The notes under the pieces are model-generated. The model had not been told where the DNA came from and did no database searches. It was given only the letters and a program-made list of their open reading frames with translations. A stretch of 64,000 nucleotides of DNA from contig NC_035168.2 of NCBI RefSeq assembly GCF_001659605.2, forward strand, positions 7,806,058 to 7,870,057. Direction: 5' to 3'. This document shows positions 1 to 10,955 of this stretch, piece after piece (position 1 is the first letter of the stretch; each line of letters starts with the position of its first letter). Position numbers and translations under genes: made by a program. The DNA is from Manihot esculenta (Eukaryota > Streptophyta > Magnoliopsida > Malpighiales > Euphorbiaceae).

Positions 1-2287
1 AGGTACTCGGTCGGATGAAGCCCTTGTCTACCAGCTCCTGCAACTGCTCCTTCAACTCTTTCAATTCTGCTGGCGCCATCCTGTAGGGAGGGATAGAGAT
101 CGGTCTGGTACCAGGCATTAACTCAATCTCGAACTCTATCTCCCTAGCAGGTGGTAACCCTGGCAGCTCGTCTGGGAACACATCTAAGAACTCTCTAACC
201 ACTGGCACCGAGGCGGGCTCTCTAATCTGACTATTTAGCTCTCTCACGTGAGCCAAATACCCCTGACATCCCCTCCTTAGCAACCTACGAGCCTGAAGAG
301 CTGAGATCATACCTCTAGGTGTACCCCTCCTGTCTCCTCTGAAGACAACCTCTGATCCATCCTGACCTCTGAACCTGACTACCTTGTCCCTGCAGTCCAA
401 GGTAGCACCATGGGTAGATAACCAGTCCATCCCTAGAATGACGTCAAAGTCTGTCAAATCTAGAACCACAAGGTCGGCGGACATGCATCTCCCCTCAACA
501 AAAACTGGACTACACTGGCAGACTGACTCTGCCACTGATGGATCACACTTGGGTCCACTGACCCAGAGAGGACACTCTAACTCAGAGATCATCAACCCCA
601 ACCTCTGAACGGCTCTCGGAGCAATAAATGAATGAGATGCACCAGGGTCCATCAATGCATATACATCCGAACATCCAATGACGAGATTACCTGCCACCAC
701 GGTGTTGGATGCGTCTGCCTCCTGCTGTGTCATTGTGAAGATCCGTGCTGGGGCTGACGGACCTTCACCTCTGAAACCCGCTGAAGAAGAGGCTGCCCCT
801 CTCCCTCTGCCTCTGCCACTGGCCTGAGTCATGGCTGGAGCTGCTGGCTGCGCTACACTGCCTGAAGCTGTCTGCTGGGACTGAGCCATTGGGGCCGCTC
901 TTGGACAGTCTCGAGCCATATGCCCCTCCTGACCACATCTGAAACAGGCATTCGTCCCAAACCGACATACTCCCCTGTGTGGCTTACCACACCTCGCACA
1001 AACTGCATTTTCTGCACCAGAGCTTGAGCCACTCCCAAATCCCAGACTGGACTTGACTTTACTCCAGAACTTATTCTTCTTACCCTTGGGTTTACCCCAT
1101 CTCTTGCTGCCTGAAGTTGCTGCACTAAGGGTAGAGGGATCTAACCTTCCCCCTCCCGGAGTTTTAGAACCAGAAGCTTGTGCCACTGTCTGCTTAACTG
1201 TCCCCTGAATGATGGCACTAGCCTCCATTCTCCTAGCCATGTCTACTATGGCATGAAAACTCTCTCTATCTGCTGACTGTACCAAGGAGGAATACCTGGG
1301 ATGGAGCTTCATGATATACCTCCTCGACTTCTTCTGGTCTGTGCTAAGGTCTTGCCCTGCAAATGGCAGCAACTCCATAAACCTGTCGGTATATTCGTCT
1401 ACACTCATGTCATCAGTTTGCCTCAACTGCTCGAATTCTATCATCTTCAATTCCCTTGAACTATCAGGGAAAGCCCATCCTGCAAACTCATTTGCAAATT
1501 CTTCCCAAGTCATGCTGTCCACTCTCGGGTTCACATAGTTCTTGAACCACTCCCGTGCCTTTTTGCACTTAAGCGTGAACCCGGCCATCTGAATGGCTCT
1601 ACTGTCATCCGCCCCTATCTCATCTGTAATTGCCTTGACCCGCTCCAAGTACACGAACGGATCATCACCGGTCTCAAACTGGGGAGCACCCAGCTTCATA
1701 TAGTCTGTCATCTTAACCTTGCTCCCACTGGCTGAGCTAGGTCTAGGTGGTTGAGCAACTGGGGCTGCTGGTTCTGCAGGTGGTGGAGGTGGGTCAACAT
1801 TTTCTGAGGTAGGGTTTGCTGGATTTGGATAGTAGGGTGGAGGTGGATACATTGGGTACTGAGAGTATGGTGGGTAGTATGGTGGGTATGGCATATGTGA
1901 AGGATAAGGGCTAAAACTAGGGTTATCCGATGTACCTCCCATCGAATACCCTGGATGGTGTGAATAGGGTGGGTAATGATGTGGCTGGACATAACTCGAG
2001 GCCTGAATGCCTCCTTCTGATTCTCCCATGCCCTCTTCCGGCATGCTCACACCGAGACTGCCATCCCTCCTCTGATCTACTTCCATATCCTCAGACACTC
2101 CTCCCTGCACTGTTCCCCTTACTGATCTGCTTCTATCCAGATCCAAAGACCTTCTAGGGTCTCTTACTGCTCTGTCCCTGTTGGACCTGCTTGACATTGC
2201 CCTAGGCAATGTAGGAGGACGGGCGCTCATGCCCTCATCCTCAGGTGGTACTCCAGTCAATCTTGCTGATCGACGGGTTCCTCTCAT
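1..2287 (-). CDS. gag-pol polyprotein, N-terminal 762 codons (partial)
   Basis: Retrotransposon capsid, protease and the start of reverse transcriptase. The ATG is at 2287-2285 and opens [10 protein letters not shown] as in the complete copy at 32771. I compared the strand with the intact copy segment by segment and saw no stop or frameshift; the net difference is 12 bases (4 codons), mostly near 2050-2090. In order are a Pro/Tyr-rich segment (about 1790-1990), the gag domain, a CCHC zinc knuckle ([14 protein letters not shown], near 905-945), the aspartic protease motif DPGAS near 640 and, at the edge, the segment leading into reverse transcriptase. It appears open to base 1, so the element may be intact beyond the window. 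Its frame is the reverse complement of the region, so short plus-strand ORFs here are antisense shadows. Confidence 0.88.
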   Translation of the reverse strand, partial: MRGTRRSARLTGVPPEDEGMSARPPTLPRAMSSRSNRDRAVRDPRRSLDLDRSRSVRGTVQGGVSEDMEVDQRRDGSLGVSMPEEGMGESEGGIQASSYVQPHHYPPYSHHPGYSMGGTSDNPSFSPYPSHMPYPPYYPPYSQYPMYPPPPYYPNPANPTSENVDPPPPPAEPAAPVAQPPRPSSASGSKVKMTDYMKLGAPQFETGDDPFVYLERVKAITDEIGADDSRAIQMAGFTLKCKKAREWFKNYVNPRVDSMTWEEFANEFAGWAFPDSSRELKMIEFEQLRQTDDMSVDEYTDRFMELLPFAGQDLSTDQKKSRRYIMKLHPRYSSLVQSADRESFHAIVDMARRMEASAIIQGTVKQTVAQASGSKTPGGGRLDPSTLSAATSGSKRWGKPKGKKNKFWSKVKSSLGFGSGSSSGAENAVCARCGKPHRGVCRFGTNACFRCGQEGHMARDCPRAAPMAQSQQTASGSVAQPAAPAMTQASGRGRGRGAASSSAGFRGEGPSAPARIFTMTQQEADASNTVVAGNLVIGCSDVYALMDPGASHSFIAPRAVQRLGLMISELECPLWVSGPKCDPSVAESVCQCSPVFVEGRCMSADLVVLDLTDFDVILGMDWLSTHGATLDCRDKVVRFRGQDGSEVVFRGDRRGTPRGMISALQARRLLRRGCQGYLAHVRELNSQIREPASVPVVREFLDVFPDELPGLPPAREIEFEIELMPGTRPISIPPYRMAPAELKELKEQLQELVDKGFIRPST

Positions 2288-2545
2288 CCTGTTTTCTGAA
2301 AAACAGTACACAACACATAAACATTAGCATTATATGGTTCATGTGGGCACACATGAACCCTCATCACATACATCACATATCATAGCATATCATTAATGCG
2401 CATGCATACAGTCATGGCATTTCACATCATCATGCAAGACAGGACTCCACATCCTATCCTAGTGGACATGATCTTTTCCTATTGTGCTTGACCTTCTATA
2501 ACATCTATGAGCCCGACACTCTAGGTCCGACCATATGAACCTAGG

Positions 2546-2557
2546 GCTCTGATACCA
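2546..2557 (-). promoter_or_regulatory. Primer-binding site (initiator Met tRNA)
   Basis: On the minus strand this reads TGGTATCAGAGC, the standard match to the 3' end of plant initiator-Met tRNA. It starts three bases inside the LTR edge at 2561. The same spacing is present in the complete element at 32501. Confidence 0.9.
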
Positions 2558-2560
2558 TTC

Positions 2561-4847
2561 TGTAACGACCCAAAAATCGGACCGCTACCGGCGCTAGGAT
2601 CCGGGTCGACTTAAGGCCGCCGGGACCCGTAGCAAGCCTGACATAAAACCTGTAAACCTGTATAATCCCATACATGATCAACAATATGCATAAAAATTTA
2701 AAACTTTTCTTTCCTTTGAACATCAACCAAACTCAACCTTTGCATAACATTAACATAACTTTGATCCCTCTGTGGGATCTCATCTGTGCCCTCAATGGGT
2801 AACATACATCTGTTGAGTTGGTTTACATAAACATCAGCAAAATCTCTAAGATCATGTATAAAAGGGATACAACCATCTATGGTCAAGCACATACTAACAT
2901 CCATAAAACTCATTACATAACTATACTGTACTTTTACATTACAATTTGATCATGTCCATTACTAGCTATTACAAAGGCATAACTTCTTCACTCTAACCGA
3001 ACTCCCGCACTATACTGTACCTGCAAGCCTGGGGGTAAAGGGAGAGGGATGAGCTAAAAGCCCAGTGAGCTGAACTATTAAAAACACATTAACACTATGC
3101 TCTATGAAATGCATCATAACACAAACATTTCACATAAGGGTTGGGTGAACTTGTCACCAATTAGTCCAAGCTAACATAGTGCCAGGCCGTAGCATGGGGT
3201 CCTGGTCTTCCTGTCATACATACATTACTTACCATTATCCCAGGGCCTCCTCTGGGCTCCTGGTCTTCGAGTCCACAATCGTGCCAGGCCGTAGAATGGG
3301 GTCCTGGTCTTTCATTTCCGTGCCAGGCCGTAGAATGGGGTCCTGGTCTTCCTGTCATGGACTAATTGGGTCATCCAACATTCACCCACATCAACAACAA
3401 TAGATGCAATGCGGCATATTCGTGAAGCTAATGAAATCATCCTATAGCATAATCATGATGCATGAAACATGATAAAACATTTAATTTAAAAGATTAAGTT
3501 TAGTTCCACTCACCTCTGGCTGACTCTGACAACACCGTAGCTGAACTCACTGCTGGGGTCCTCGGTTCCTCGGGTCCGAACCTACACAGGTGGACTCAAA
3601 TGAGGGACCAAACATACCTGAACATATCTCTAAAATATCCCCCAAAAACCCCCTAAAACATCCTGAAAATATCACAGAAAACATGCATGAAATGGCTGAA
3701 CAGGGCACTTTCGGCGGCACCTTCGGCGGCCGAAAGTCCTGGACAGAGACGAAACTCAGCTAGGTTCGGCGGCACCTTCGGCGGCCGAAAGTCCCAGACA
3801 GAGACGAAACTCATGCATGTTCGGGGGCACCTTCGGCGGCCGAAACTGCCCGACAGAGCCGAAACTCCTCTTTCGGGGGCAAGCTTCGGCAGCCGAATGC
3901 TGCCTCCACAAGGGGGTTCGGCGGCCGAAAGTTCCTTCGGCTGCCGAACCTGGTTTCTGCCAAAGGGCAGAAACTTGGTTCAAACATGCACATTTGCCTC
4001 CCATCTCATCAATCATGCATAAATCTTACTCTACAACATGCATACTCATACCACAAGCTCCTAGGGGTCTCAAACTACCTTAAACCCCATCTACAACACA
4101 TCCAACACATACACATTAACCACATTGTTAAAAAAACATCAATATATATACCCATAACTCAACATATACCCTAGCATGCATTTCTACCCTTAGATCTTGC
4201 ATAAAACTTATTTAGAACACATAATAAGGGTGGATCCGAGCTTACCTCTTGAAGAAATGAGAGGGAAGACGATCCTAGCTTGGAGATGAAGAGATTGAGC
4301 TCCTTGAACCTCCAAGCACCCAAAACTTGCTCTTTGTTCACAAATCTTCAAAATAGAAGTTAAAACTCGTGAAAACCATGAAAGATCTAGGGAAAACACT
4401 CAAGATTGAGGGAGGAGCGGCGGAGACTCACCTTGGCCGACAATGGGAGAGAAAAAGCTCGCCCGTGCGGACCAAAGGGACCCTTTTATATGTGGCTGGC
4501 CAGGCCACGTTCGGGGGCCGAATGTGCCTCCGTATCCATGCAATGTTCGGCGGCCGAACATGAGGTTCGGCGGCCGAACCTTGACTTCCCTCACTCATGC
4601 TTTCGGGGGCCTAACGTGCCTCCAAAACGCATGCATGTTCGGCGGCCGAACTTGACTTTCGGCGGCCGAACCTGGGTTTTCCTCCAAAGCTATTTTCATG
4701 TAAAAACTCATTTAATTCACACTTAAAATCATTTAAAACATAAAAACATTTCATAAAAACATGACTTTACCCTTCTAGAGGTCTCCGACATCCGAGATTC
4801 CACCGGACGGTAGGAATTCCGATACCGGAGTCTAGCCGGGTATTACA
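2561..4847 (-). repeat. 5' LTR of gypsy element 1 (2,287 bp)
   Basis: On the plus strand it begins TGTAACGACC and ends GGGTATTACA, so on its own strand it runs TGTAATACCC to GTCGTTACA. A TATA box (TATAAAAG, minus strand) is at 4490-4483. Palindromic TTCGGC-N-GCCGAA motifs cluster at 4508-4670 (upstream of TATA) and 3710-3950 (downstream). CCAGG/CCTGG hairpin repeats lie at 3180-3360. Several small ORFs on both strands come from translating the palindromes and are not genes. Confidence 0.9.
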
Positions 4848-6480
4848 GCACCTTTTATGGGCCAGCCCCAGTAGACAGCTTCTGGTAGTGTGGCGCAGCC
4901 AGCAGCTCCAGCCACAACTCAGGGCAGTGGCAGAGGTAGGGGAAGAGGGGCAGCCTCTTCTTCTGGTTCCCGAGGTGAAGGTCCATCAGCTCCAGCCAGG
5001 ATCTTCACCATGACTCAGCAGGAGGCTAACACATCCAACACCGTGGTGTCAGGTAATCTCGTCATTGGATGTTCTGATGTGTATGCATTAATGGACCCGG
5101 GTGCATCTCATTCTTTTATTGCTCCGAGAGCCGTTGAGAGGTTGGGTCTCATAGTCTCTGGGTTAGAGTGTCCCCTATGGGTCAGTGGACCCAAGTGTGA
5201 CCCGTCAGTGGCAGAGTCAGTCGGCCAGTACAGTCCAGTTTTTGTTGAGGGAAGATGCCTCTCCGCCGACCTTGTGGTTCTAGATTTGACAGACTTTGAC
5301 GTCATTCTAGGGATTGATTGGCTATCTACCCATGGTGCTACCTTGGACTGCAGAGACAAGGTAGTCAGGTTCAGAGATTAGAACGGGTCAGAGGTCGTCT
5401 TCAGAGGAGACAAGAGGGGTACACCTAGAGGTCTGATATCAGCTCTTCAGGCTCGTAGGTTGCTTAGGAAGGGATGTCAGGGGTATTTGGCTCATGTGAG
5501 AGAGCTAGATAGTCAGGTCAGAGAGCCAGCCTCGGTGCCAGTTGTCAGAGAATTTCAGGATGTTTTTCCAGACGAGCTTCCAGGTTTACCACCTGCTAGG
5601 GAGATAGAGTTCGAGATAGAGTTGATGCCTGGAACTAGACCGATCTCTATCCCTCCCTACAGGATGGCCCCAGCCGAGTTGAAGGAGTTGAAAGAGCAGT
5701 TACAAGAGCTGGTAGAAAAGGGCTTCATCCGACCGAGTACCTCACCTTGGGGTGCTCCAGTCTTGTTTGTGAGAAAGAAGGATGGATCCCTCAGACTTTG
5801 TATCGACTACAGGCAGTTGAACAAAGTCACTACCAAGAACAGGTACCCTCTGCCAAGGATCGATGATCTATTCGACCAGTTAGCAGGAGCGGGTTGTTTC
5901 TCCAAAATAGATCTGAGATCGGGGTACCATCAGCTAAGGATAAGGGATGAAGATGTGCCAAAGACAGCTTTCAGGACCAGATATGGGCATTTTGAGTTCC
6001 TTGTAATGCCGTTCGGGTTAACAAACGCCCTTGCAGCATTCATGGATCTCATGAACAGAGTGTTTAGCCAATACCTGGATCACTTTGTTATTGTCTTCAT
6101 AGATGATATCTTAGTGTATTCCAGGAACGCAGAGGAGCATGCCCATCATCTGAGGTTAGTTCTACAGACCTTGAGGGAACATGGCTTGTATGCCAAGTTC
6201 TCTAAGTGTGAGTTCTGGCTGAGGAGCATTTCATTCTTGGGGCATGTAGTGTCAGGAAATGGGATAGAGGTGGACCCCAAGAAGATAGAAGCTGTGGCTA
6301 ACTGGCCCAGACCCACTTCAGTGACAGAGATTAGAAGTTTCTTGGGTTTGGCAGGTTACTACAGGAGGTTCGTTAGGACTTCTCAAAGATTGCAGCTCCT
6401 CTGACCAGACTAACCAGGAAGAATCAGAAGTTTGTGTGGACCGACCAGTGCGAAGAGAGTTTTGAAGAGCTTAAGAGGAG
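4848..6480 (+). pseudogene. Broken gypsy gag-protease-reverse transcriptase
   Basis: This is a decayed copy of the polyprotein encoded intact at 32771-37765. The protease motif [11 protein letters not shown] is near 5094. A nonsense codon (TAG at 5379-5381, CAG in the intact copy) follows the protease. Reverse transcriptase is largely readable from about 5460 to 6404, with the [13 protein letters not shown] block and the FIDD catalytic motif near 6100. The usual TNAPAAF is TNALAAF here. A one-base loss near 6377 shifts the frame just after the YYRRFV block, and RNase H and integrase are deleted. It cannot make a working polyprotein. Confidence 0.88.
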
Positions 6481-6660
6481 GTTGAGTTTGGTGTATGATG
6501 GAATGTATGAAAGAAAAGTTTTAATTTTTATGTATGTTGTTGATCATGTATGGGATTAAACAGGTTTACAGGTTGCATGTCAGGCTTGCTACGGGTCCCG
6601 GCGGCCTTAAGCCGACCTGGATCCTAGCACCGGTAGCGGTCTGATTTTCGGGTCGTTACA
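6479..6660 (+). repeat. 3'-terminal LTR stub of element 2
   Basis: This is the last ~180 bp of a Tekay-type LTR, including the GGTCCCGGCGGCCTTAAG block and the terminal GGGTCGTTACA. It matches the end of the LTRs at 32497 and 40097 with scattered changes. Confidence 0.85.
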
Positions 6661-8902
6661 TTCTTCTAGTGATACGACTGACGCTACTCATGAGTTACAT
6701 GTTGATAGTGCTTTTAATACTCTTTCTGCCCCTAATAATGATGCTCCTTCAGATGTTTCTCCTAGTTTTGTGCAGGAATCTCCAAATATTGCAGGTTTAC
6801 CGACTGCATAATCACGTTTGCTGCTAGAATCAGTTGCCTCAGAACCGGTTACGGCAGCAGCGACTGCTGGTTTATCTGCAGCAGAACCGCAGTTGCTACT
6901 AGACTCAGATGTCTCAGACCCGGTTACGGCAGCAGAGGCTGTTCCTTTAGCTATCGTTGCTCCTGCTGTACCTGCCTATCCAGACTTCCATTCAAGTGCT
7001 ACGGAGACTGAGCATATTGACAAAGTTTCAAATGTAGCACTAGGCAGCCACCAATCTCCTGCACCAGCTTCTGTCGATATACAATGTTCTGCTGCTGCTC
7101 CCTCCGACGGTACTGCAGTTGCAGTCCCAGCAGGTATGACTATCGTTAACTCAGCTCCTAGACACACTATGGTCACACGGTCACAATTAGGAATTGTCAA
7201 ACCAAATCCGCGCTATGCGTTGTCTGTTACCTTGTTGAACTCTATTCCTAGAGAGCCTAAGACTGTTAAGGCAGCACTTGCACATGATGGTTGGCGTCAA
7301 GCCATGGTTACTGAAATAGATGCTTTACACAGGAATAATACTTGGGACCTTGTTCCTTACAGGGACGGGTTGCATATAATAGGTTGTAAATGGGTTTTTA
7401 AAGCCAAAATTAAACCAGATGGCACGTTAGACCGACTAAAGGCTCGGTTAGTTGCCAAAGGATTCCATCAACTGGATGGCATCGACTACACTGAAACTTA
7501 TTCACCCGTTATCAAACCTGGCACGATTCGTACTGTTTTAACTGTTGCTTTAGTTAAAAAATGGCCAATAAGGCAGTTAGATGTTACAAATACTTTTTTG
7601 CATGGTTATGTTACTGAGGATTTGTTCATGGAGCAACCACCAGGGATGAAAAATCCGGACAAGCCAACGCATGTGTGTAAGTTAAAACGAGCTCTCTATG
7701 GACTCAAGCAGGCTCCTCGTGCCTGGTTTGACCGGTTAAGTAAGTTTCTCATTGCTTATGGTTTCTTTTGCAGTTTGGCGGATCCTTCATTATTTGTTTT
7801 TTATTGTTCTAATGAGATATTAGTGCTTTTGGTTTATGTTGACGATATGCTACTCACGGGTTCGTCTGTAGCTCTTATTGATGATTTTATTCAGGTGTTA
7901 CACGCAGAATTCTCCATGAAAGACTTGGGACCAATCCATCATTTCTTGGGTGTTAAAGTGGATACCACAGCCACTGGCCTTCATTTATCACAGACGCATT
8001 ATGCCTACTCCATTTTGGAGCGTGCCCAGATGGTTGTTTGTCAGCCAATGCCCACTCCATTAGACCTTAAACACAATCCGCCAATTGGTTCTGAACCACT
8101 TTCCGATCCAACATCTTTTCGAGGCATTGACGGGTCCTTGCAATACCTCACTTTAACCAGACCTGACTTGTCTTTTAGTGTAAATTTTGTGTCCCAATTC
8201 ATGCATTCACCTACTCATGCTCATCTGAAATATGTTCGTCGCATCTTGCGTTATTTAAAGGGCACGATACATTATGGTCTCAATCTTCGTTCCGATACTA
8301 CACTTGCTCTTTCTGCCTTTTCTGATGCAGATTGGGCAGGCTGTCCGACGACGCGACGGTCAACTACAAGCTATTGCATGTTCCTAGGCTCGAATATCAT
8401 TTACTGGTGTGCGAAGAAGCAGTCCACAGTTGCTCGGTCTAGTACAGAGGCTGAGTACCGTGCCATGGCTCATACAGCAGCTGAGCTTACATGGCTTGGA
8501 TATATTCTATCTGATCTTCGGATTTTTCCTCCACACCCACCGAAACTTTTTGCAGACAATGTCAGTGCTCTATTCCTCACAGTCAATCCAGTATTTCATG
8601 CTCGAAGTAAACATATTGCATTGGATTACCACTATGTAAGAGAGCGGGTAGCTCAAGGGGCTCTTATTACTCAACATATTCCTTCCACTTGTCAGCTAGC
8701 TGATGTATTCACTAAATCAGTTCCTAAGGCTCGTCTTGCGTTCTTTCGACACAAACTATGTCTCCAACCTCGGCATAGTTTGAGGGGGATATTGACCAAG
8801 GGAGTGATAAGGATGTGTTCACCCCTTGGAGTAATAAGGCTGACTACAGGACTTGAGCCTGGAGAGATAAGGTTGGTAATTGATTCTGCTGATTTTCAGT
8901 AA
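6661..8902 (+). pseudogene. Copia pol: reverse transcriptase and RNase H
   Basis: The frame is open at the junction (6661), broken by TAA at 6809-6811, then open for 694 codons from 6818 to 8902. Counting from 6818, residues 150-390 are the copia reverse transcriptase (KWVFKAKIKPDGTLDRLKARLV, LYGLKQAPRAW, YVDD at 340-343). Residues 495-640 are RNase H (SDADWAGC near 502, SSTEAEYRAM near 541, ADVFTKS near 628). The usual LDVNNAFLHG is LDVTNTFLHG. Gag, protease and most of integrase are absent, so this is a remnant whose long frame reflects a modest age rather than a gene. The last ~40 codons read into the LTR-like sequence. Confidence 0.85.
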
Positions 8903-9052
8903 TTTAGAGTTCTACGAGTTATACGTTCTGTTACATATGGTAGTCTAACAATATATTGTGCCGTACTTCTAGCTATTTAGTTTTTTTGTAATCTATTTAA
9001 ACAGAGTACTATGCCTCTGTTTATCATTGAGGAATACATGAATTAATTCATT
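8786..9052 (+). repeat. Probable copia 3' LTR remnant
   Basis: A purine tract (TTTGAGGGGGATATTG) lies just after the RNase H end, where a copia polypurine tract is expected. It is followed by about 260 bp with three short AG(A/T)GATAAGG-like repeats and a TATTTAAACAGAG box, ending near AATTAATTCA. I could not fix the TG...CA boundaries, so the limits are approximate. Confidence 0.45.
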
Positions 9053-9222
9053 TTTATAAAATCTTTTTCGCCATTTTTCCTATTCTCTTGTGATTGTTTC
9101 TTATTTAATTTATCTAAATTGACTTTCTTTACTTAATATATTATTCAATACCTGAGATTAATGCTTTTGAGTACCTTTTATGGATACTTGAATAGTATTA
9201 TCTTTAAATACCACATGAATAT

Positions 9223-9385
9223 TGTTAGAGTGTGAATCACATAATTATAGGCCAATTGATTGATAGAAGATTCTTAAGAGTTGTCTTAACAAGACCTTGT
9301 AATCTGAATATATACACATTTACTTCAATGGAGAAATATATAGAAATTACCCAATTATTTCTTATCTTATTACATGGTATCAGAG
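9223..9385 (+). repeat. Short copia LTR with primer-binding site
   Basis: A 152-bp segment starts TGTTAGAG (9223) and ends ATTACA (9374), followed at once by TGGTATCAGAG (9375-9385), the initiator-Met tRNA primer site. This is the 5' end of a small-LTR copia element. No gag follows, so only the LTR and leader remain. It is not the same LTR as the one at 8786-9052. Confidence 0.65.
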
Positions 9386-10955
9386 TCATTCCCGTAGAAA
9401 TTTAATTTTTTTTTTCTCTCCCGCCGAGTTTAAAATTTTTTTGGAGACTTAGGGCTCCTGTTTTTTTGGTTACCCATCTAGGGTAATATTTGTCTCTCAC
9501 CAGCCACTTAGGGAGGACGCCGAAATCATCTTGCAGCCCTCTTGTTAGATCTATGATTCGTTATTTTCCTTTAATTCGTTTGAAGGTATAGGAGTATTAT
9601 GCTGGTGTTGAAACTGAAAAAGAGCAATGCAAAGTAGCTGTTTCAGATGCTAATTATGATGTTAAAGTCTCAAACGTAGTTGGTTGTTGTAATGAAAGTA
9701 AGGAGGAACACTTTAAAAGGTTAAATCAATTGCAAACATTTCAAATGACAAGGCTGAAAGAGTGGTTGCTACCTCAAGAGTCATTAGGTTCAAGAAGATT
9801 TTAGCTAAGCAAGCTGAAATATCACATACTTTCTGTAATAAATCTTTTATCTCAGTTGCAGGAAGTTGTGTTAAGCATGGGAGAACCAAGAAAGCAGATG
9901 TGAAGTTTCATTTAAATGGAAAATCTGAGAATTATTGTCTAATGCTAGTTCCTGCAAAAATAGATGATGGAAATTTAAGTTTAAAGAGCTGAATGTAAAG
10001 CTTAGAGTTTTCAAGAAAAATCTCAAGGAGAAGTGTTGCAGTTATGTGATTTTTCTAGAAGACTTGAAGATCACATTTTATCTTTTGTACTCTTAAACTC
10101 TGCTCTCAATATTTTGTTAGATAGAATTATATATCTCTCCTTGATTTAAGGATATTTAATTAAAAAGAAAAGCTTACTTGTAGCAGTAGATTTTGGTCAT
10201 ACTGTTTGTACTTCTTTTGCTGCAATATAAGCCGCCTACGTTAATGAAAAGTATGCATCTTTCTTTTCTTGTGTGTTGTGATCTAGAAAGCTTTTGTATT
10301 TATGAGTTTGTTGAGAGTAAAATTCCAACAAATCAGTGTTTAGAAAATTTATTTGTACAATCTATTCAAGAATCCATTTGAGTTTTCAAAAGGAAAGATA
10401 TCCACTTGTTAGTTCTATATTTGTGATCCGATGAAATCTTATAGTAATATGGCTATTTGGTCTGTTGTTATTGAAGTTACTTGGCTTTGTTTATTACTTC
10501 ATGAGATTTCTTATCTACCTAAACAAATTATGTTTATGTGATGCAATAATCTCGTCGCCATGTACTTGTCTGCTAATTCCTTTTTCTTGGACAAAACACA
10601 TGAGGTTGATTACTTTTTGTCTTAGATAAGGTTGCAAAGAAGGTATGATAAGTTTGGTTTATTTCCCCTTGATATCAAATAGTTGATTTATTAACCTCGT
10701 CATAATTGTTGCATGACAAATTAGCAATTTGATCCATACTAGTTCGAATAATGAGGTTCTGATAACGAATAATAGCATATCTTCTGTAACCACTTCTACT
10801 ACCAGTCTTTATCCTTATTACGTGTACATGTATATATTCCCATGATTTATTACAGTATCTAGCTTTTGTGAGTACGTGTGAGAACAAACACTTATTTATC
10901 AAATATGGATGGCAGAGTTTAAAAACTTTTGAAACTTTTTTCTTTATGTTCTTAA
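9386..10955. other. Gap between retroelements and SCPL gene; possible coding relic
   Basis: 9386-9580 looks like copia leader. Around 9586-10010 base composition is more gene-like and short frames on the plus strand read through (including a 76-codon frame 9762-9992 and, in another frame, a Glu/Lys-rich stretch before it), but there are frame breaks and I recognise no family. 10020-10955 is AT-rich with no recognisable feature; the part nearest 10955 is presumably the 3' UTR of the minus-strand carboxypeptidase gene. Confidence 0.3.

Larger units (their letters stand above)
1..4847 (-). mobile_element. Tekay-like Ty3/gypsy retrotransposon 1, cut by the window edge
   Basis: The element lies on the minus strand: 5' LTR (4847 down to 2561), primer site, untranslated leader, then gag-pol running off base 1. 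The order and sequence match the complete copy at 30266-40097. It is inserted into the gag region of an older element of the same family on the plus strand, whose sequence begins abruptly at 4848. The five bases after the LTR are GCACC; the matching target-site copy would lie outside the window. Between 2288 and 2560 I see only the leader. The lineage call rests on polyprotein order, LTRs over 2 kb and the initiator-Met primer site. Confidence 0.9.
4848..6660 (+). mobile_element. Internally deleted Tekay-like gypsy element 2
   Basis: The fragment starts in the gag C-terminus where element 1 interrupts it, runs through protease and reverse transcriptase, then jumps at 6479-6485 directly into the last ~180 bp of the LTR and ends ...GGGTCGTTACA at 6660. 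The junction AGGTTGA occurs in both parent sequences (equivalent to 35807-35813 and 39920-39926 of the intact copy), so about 4.1 kb was lost by a deletion at a 7-bp microhomology. The 5' half should lie to the left of element 1, outside the window. Confidence 0.85.
6661..9052 (+). mobile_element. Ty1/copia element, 3' half
   Basis: The 3' portion of a copia element: the end of the integrase-reverse transcriptase linker, reverse transcriptase, RNase H, a purine-rich tract and LTR-like sequence. It starts immediately after the gypsy LTR end at 6660, so gypsy element 2 probably inserted into this copia element. The copia 5' half would then lie left of the window. The first five bases after the junction are TTCTT, and a matching copy would be expected at the far end of gypsy element 2. 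Confidence 0.8.

Noticed and set aside
384..2157. Short plus- and minus-strand ORFs
   Set aside because: They are antisense or out-of-frame shadows of the minus-strand gag-pol frame, which runs open to the window edge.
3687..4726. Many 60-110 codon ORFs on both strands with SAAEG-, FGGRT- and RRPNL-like repeats
   Set aside because: They come from translating the GC-rich TTCGGC-N-GCCGAA palindromes inside the LTR. They recur in all LTR copies on both strands, with no conserved start or codon bias.
8409..8639. 76-codon ORF
   Set aside because: It is in another frame of the copia RNase H coding region.
9762..9992. 76-codon plus-strand ORF as a gene
   Set aside because: Unrecognised, with no splice or promoter context and frame breaks around it; kept only as a possible coding relic in the gap entry.
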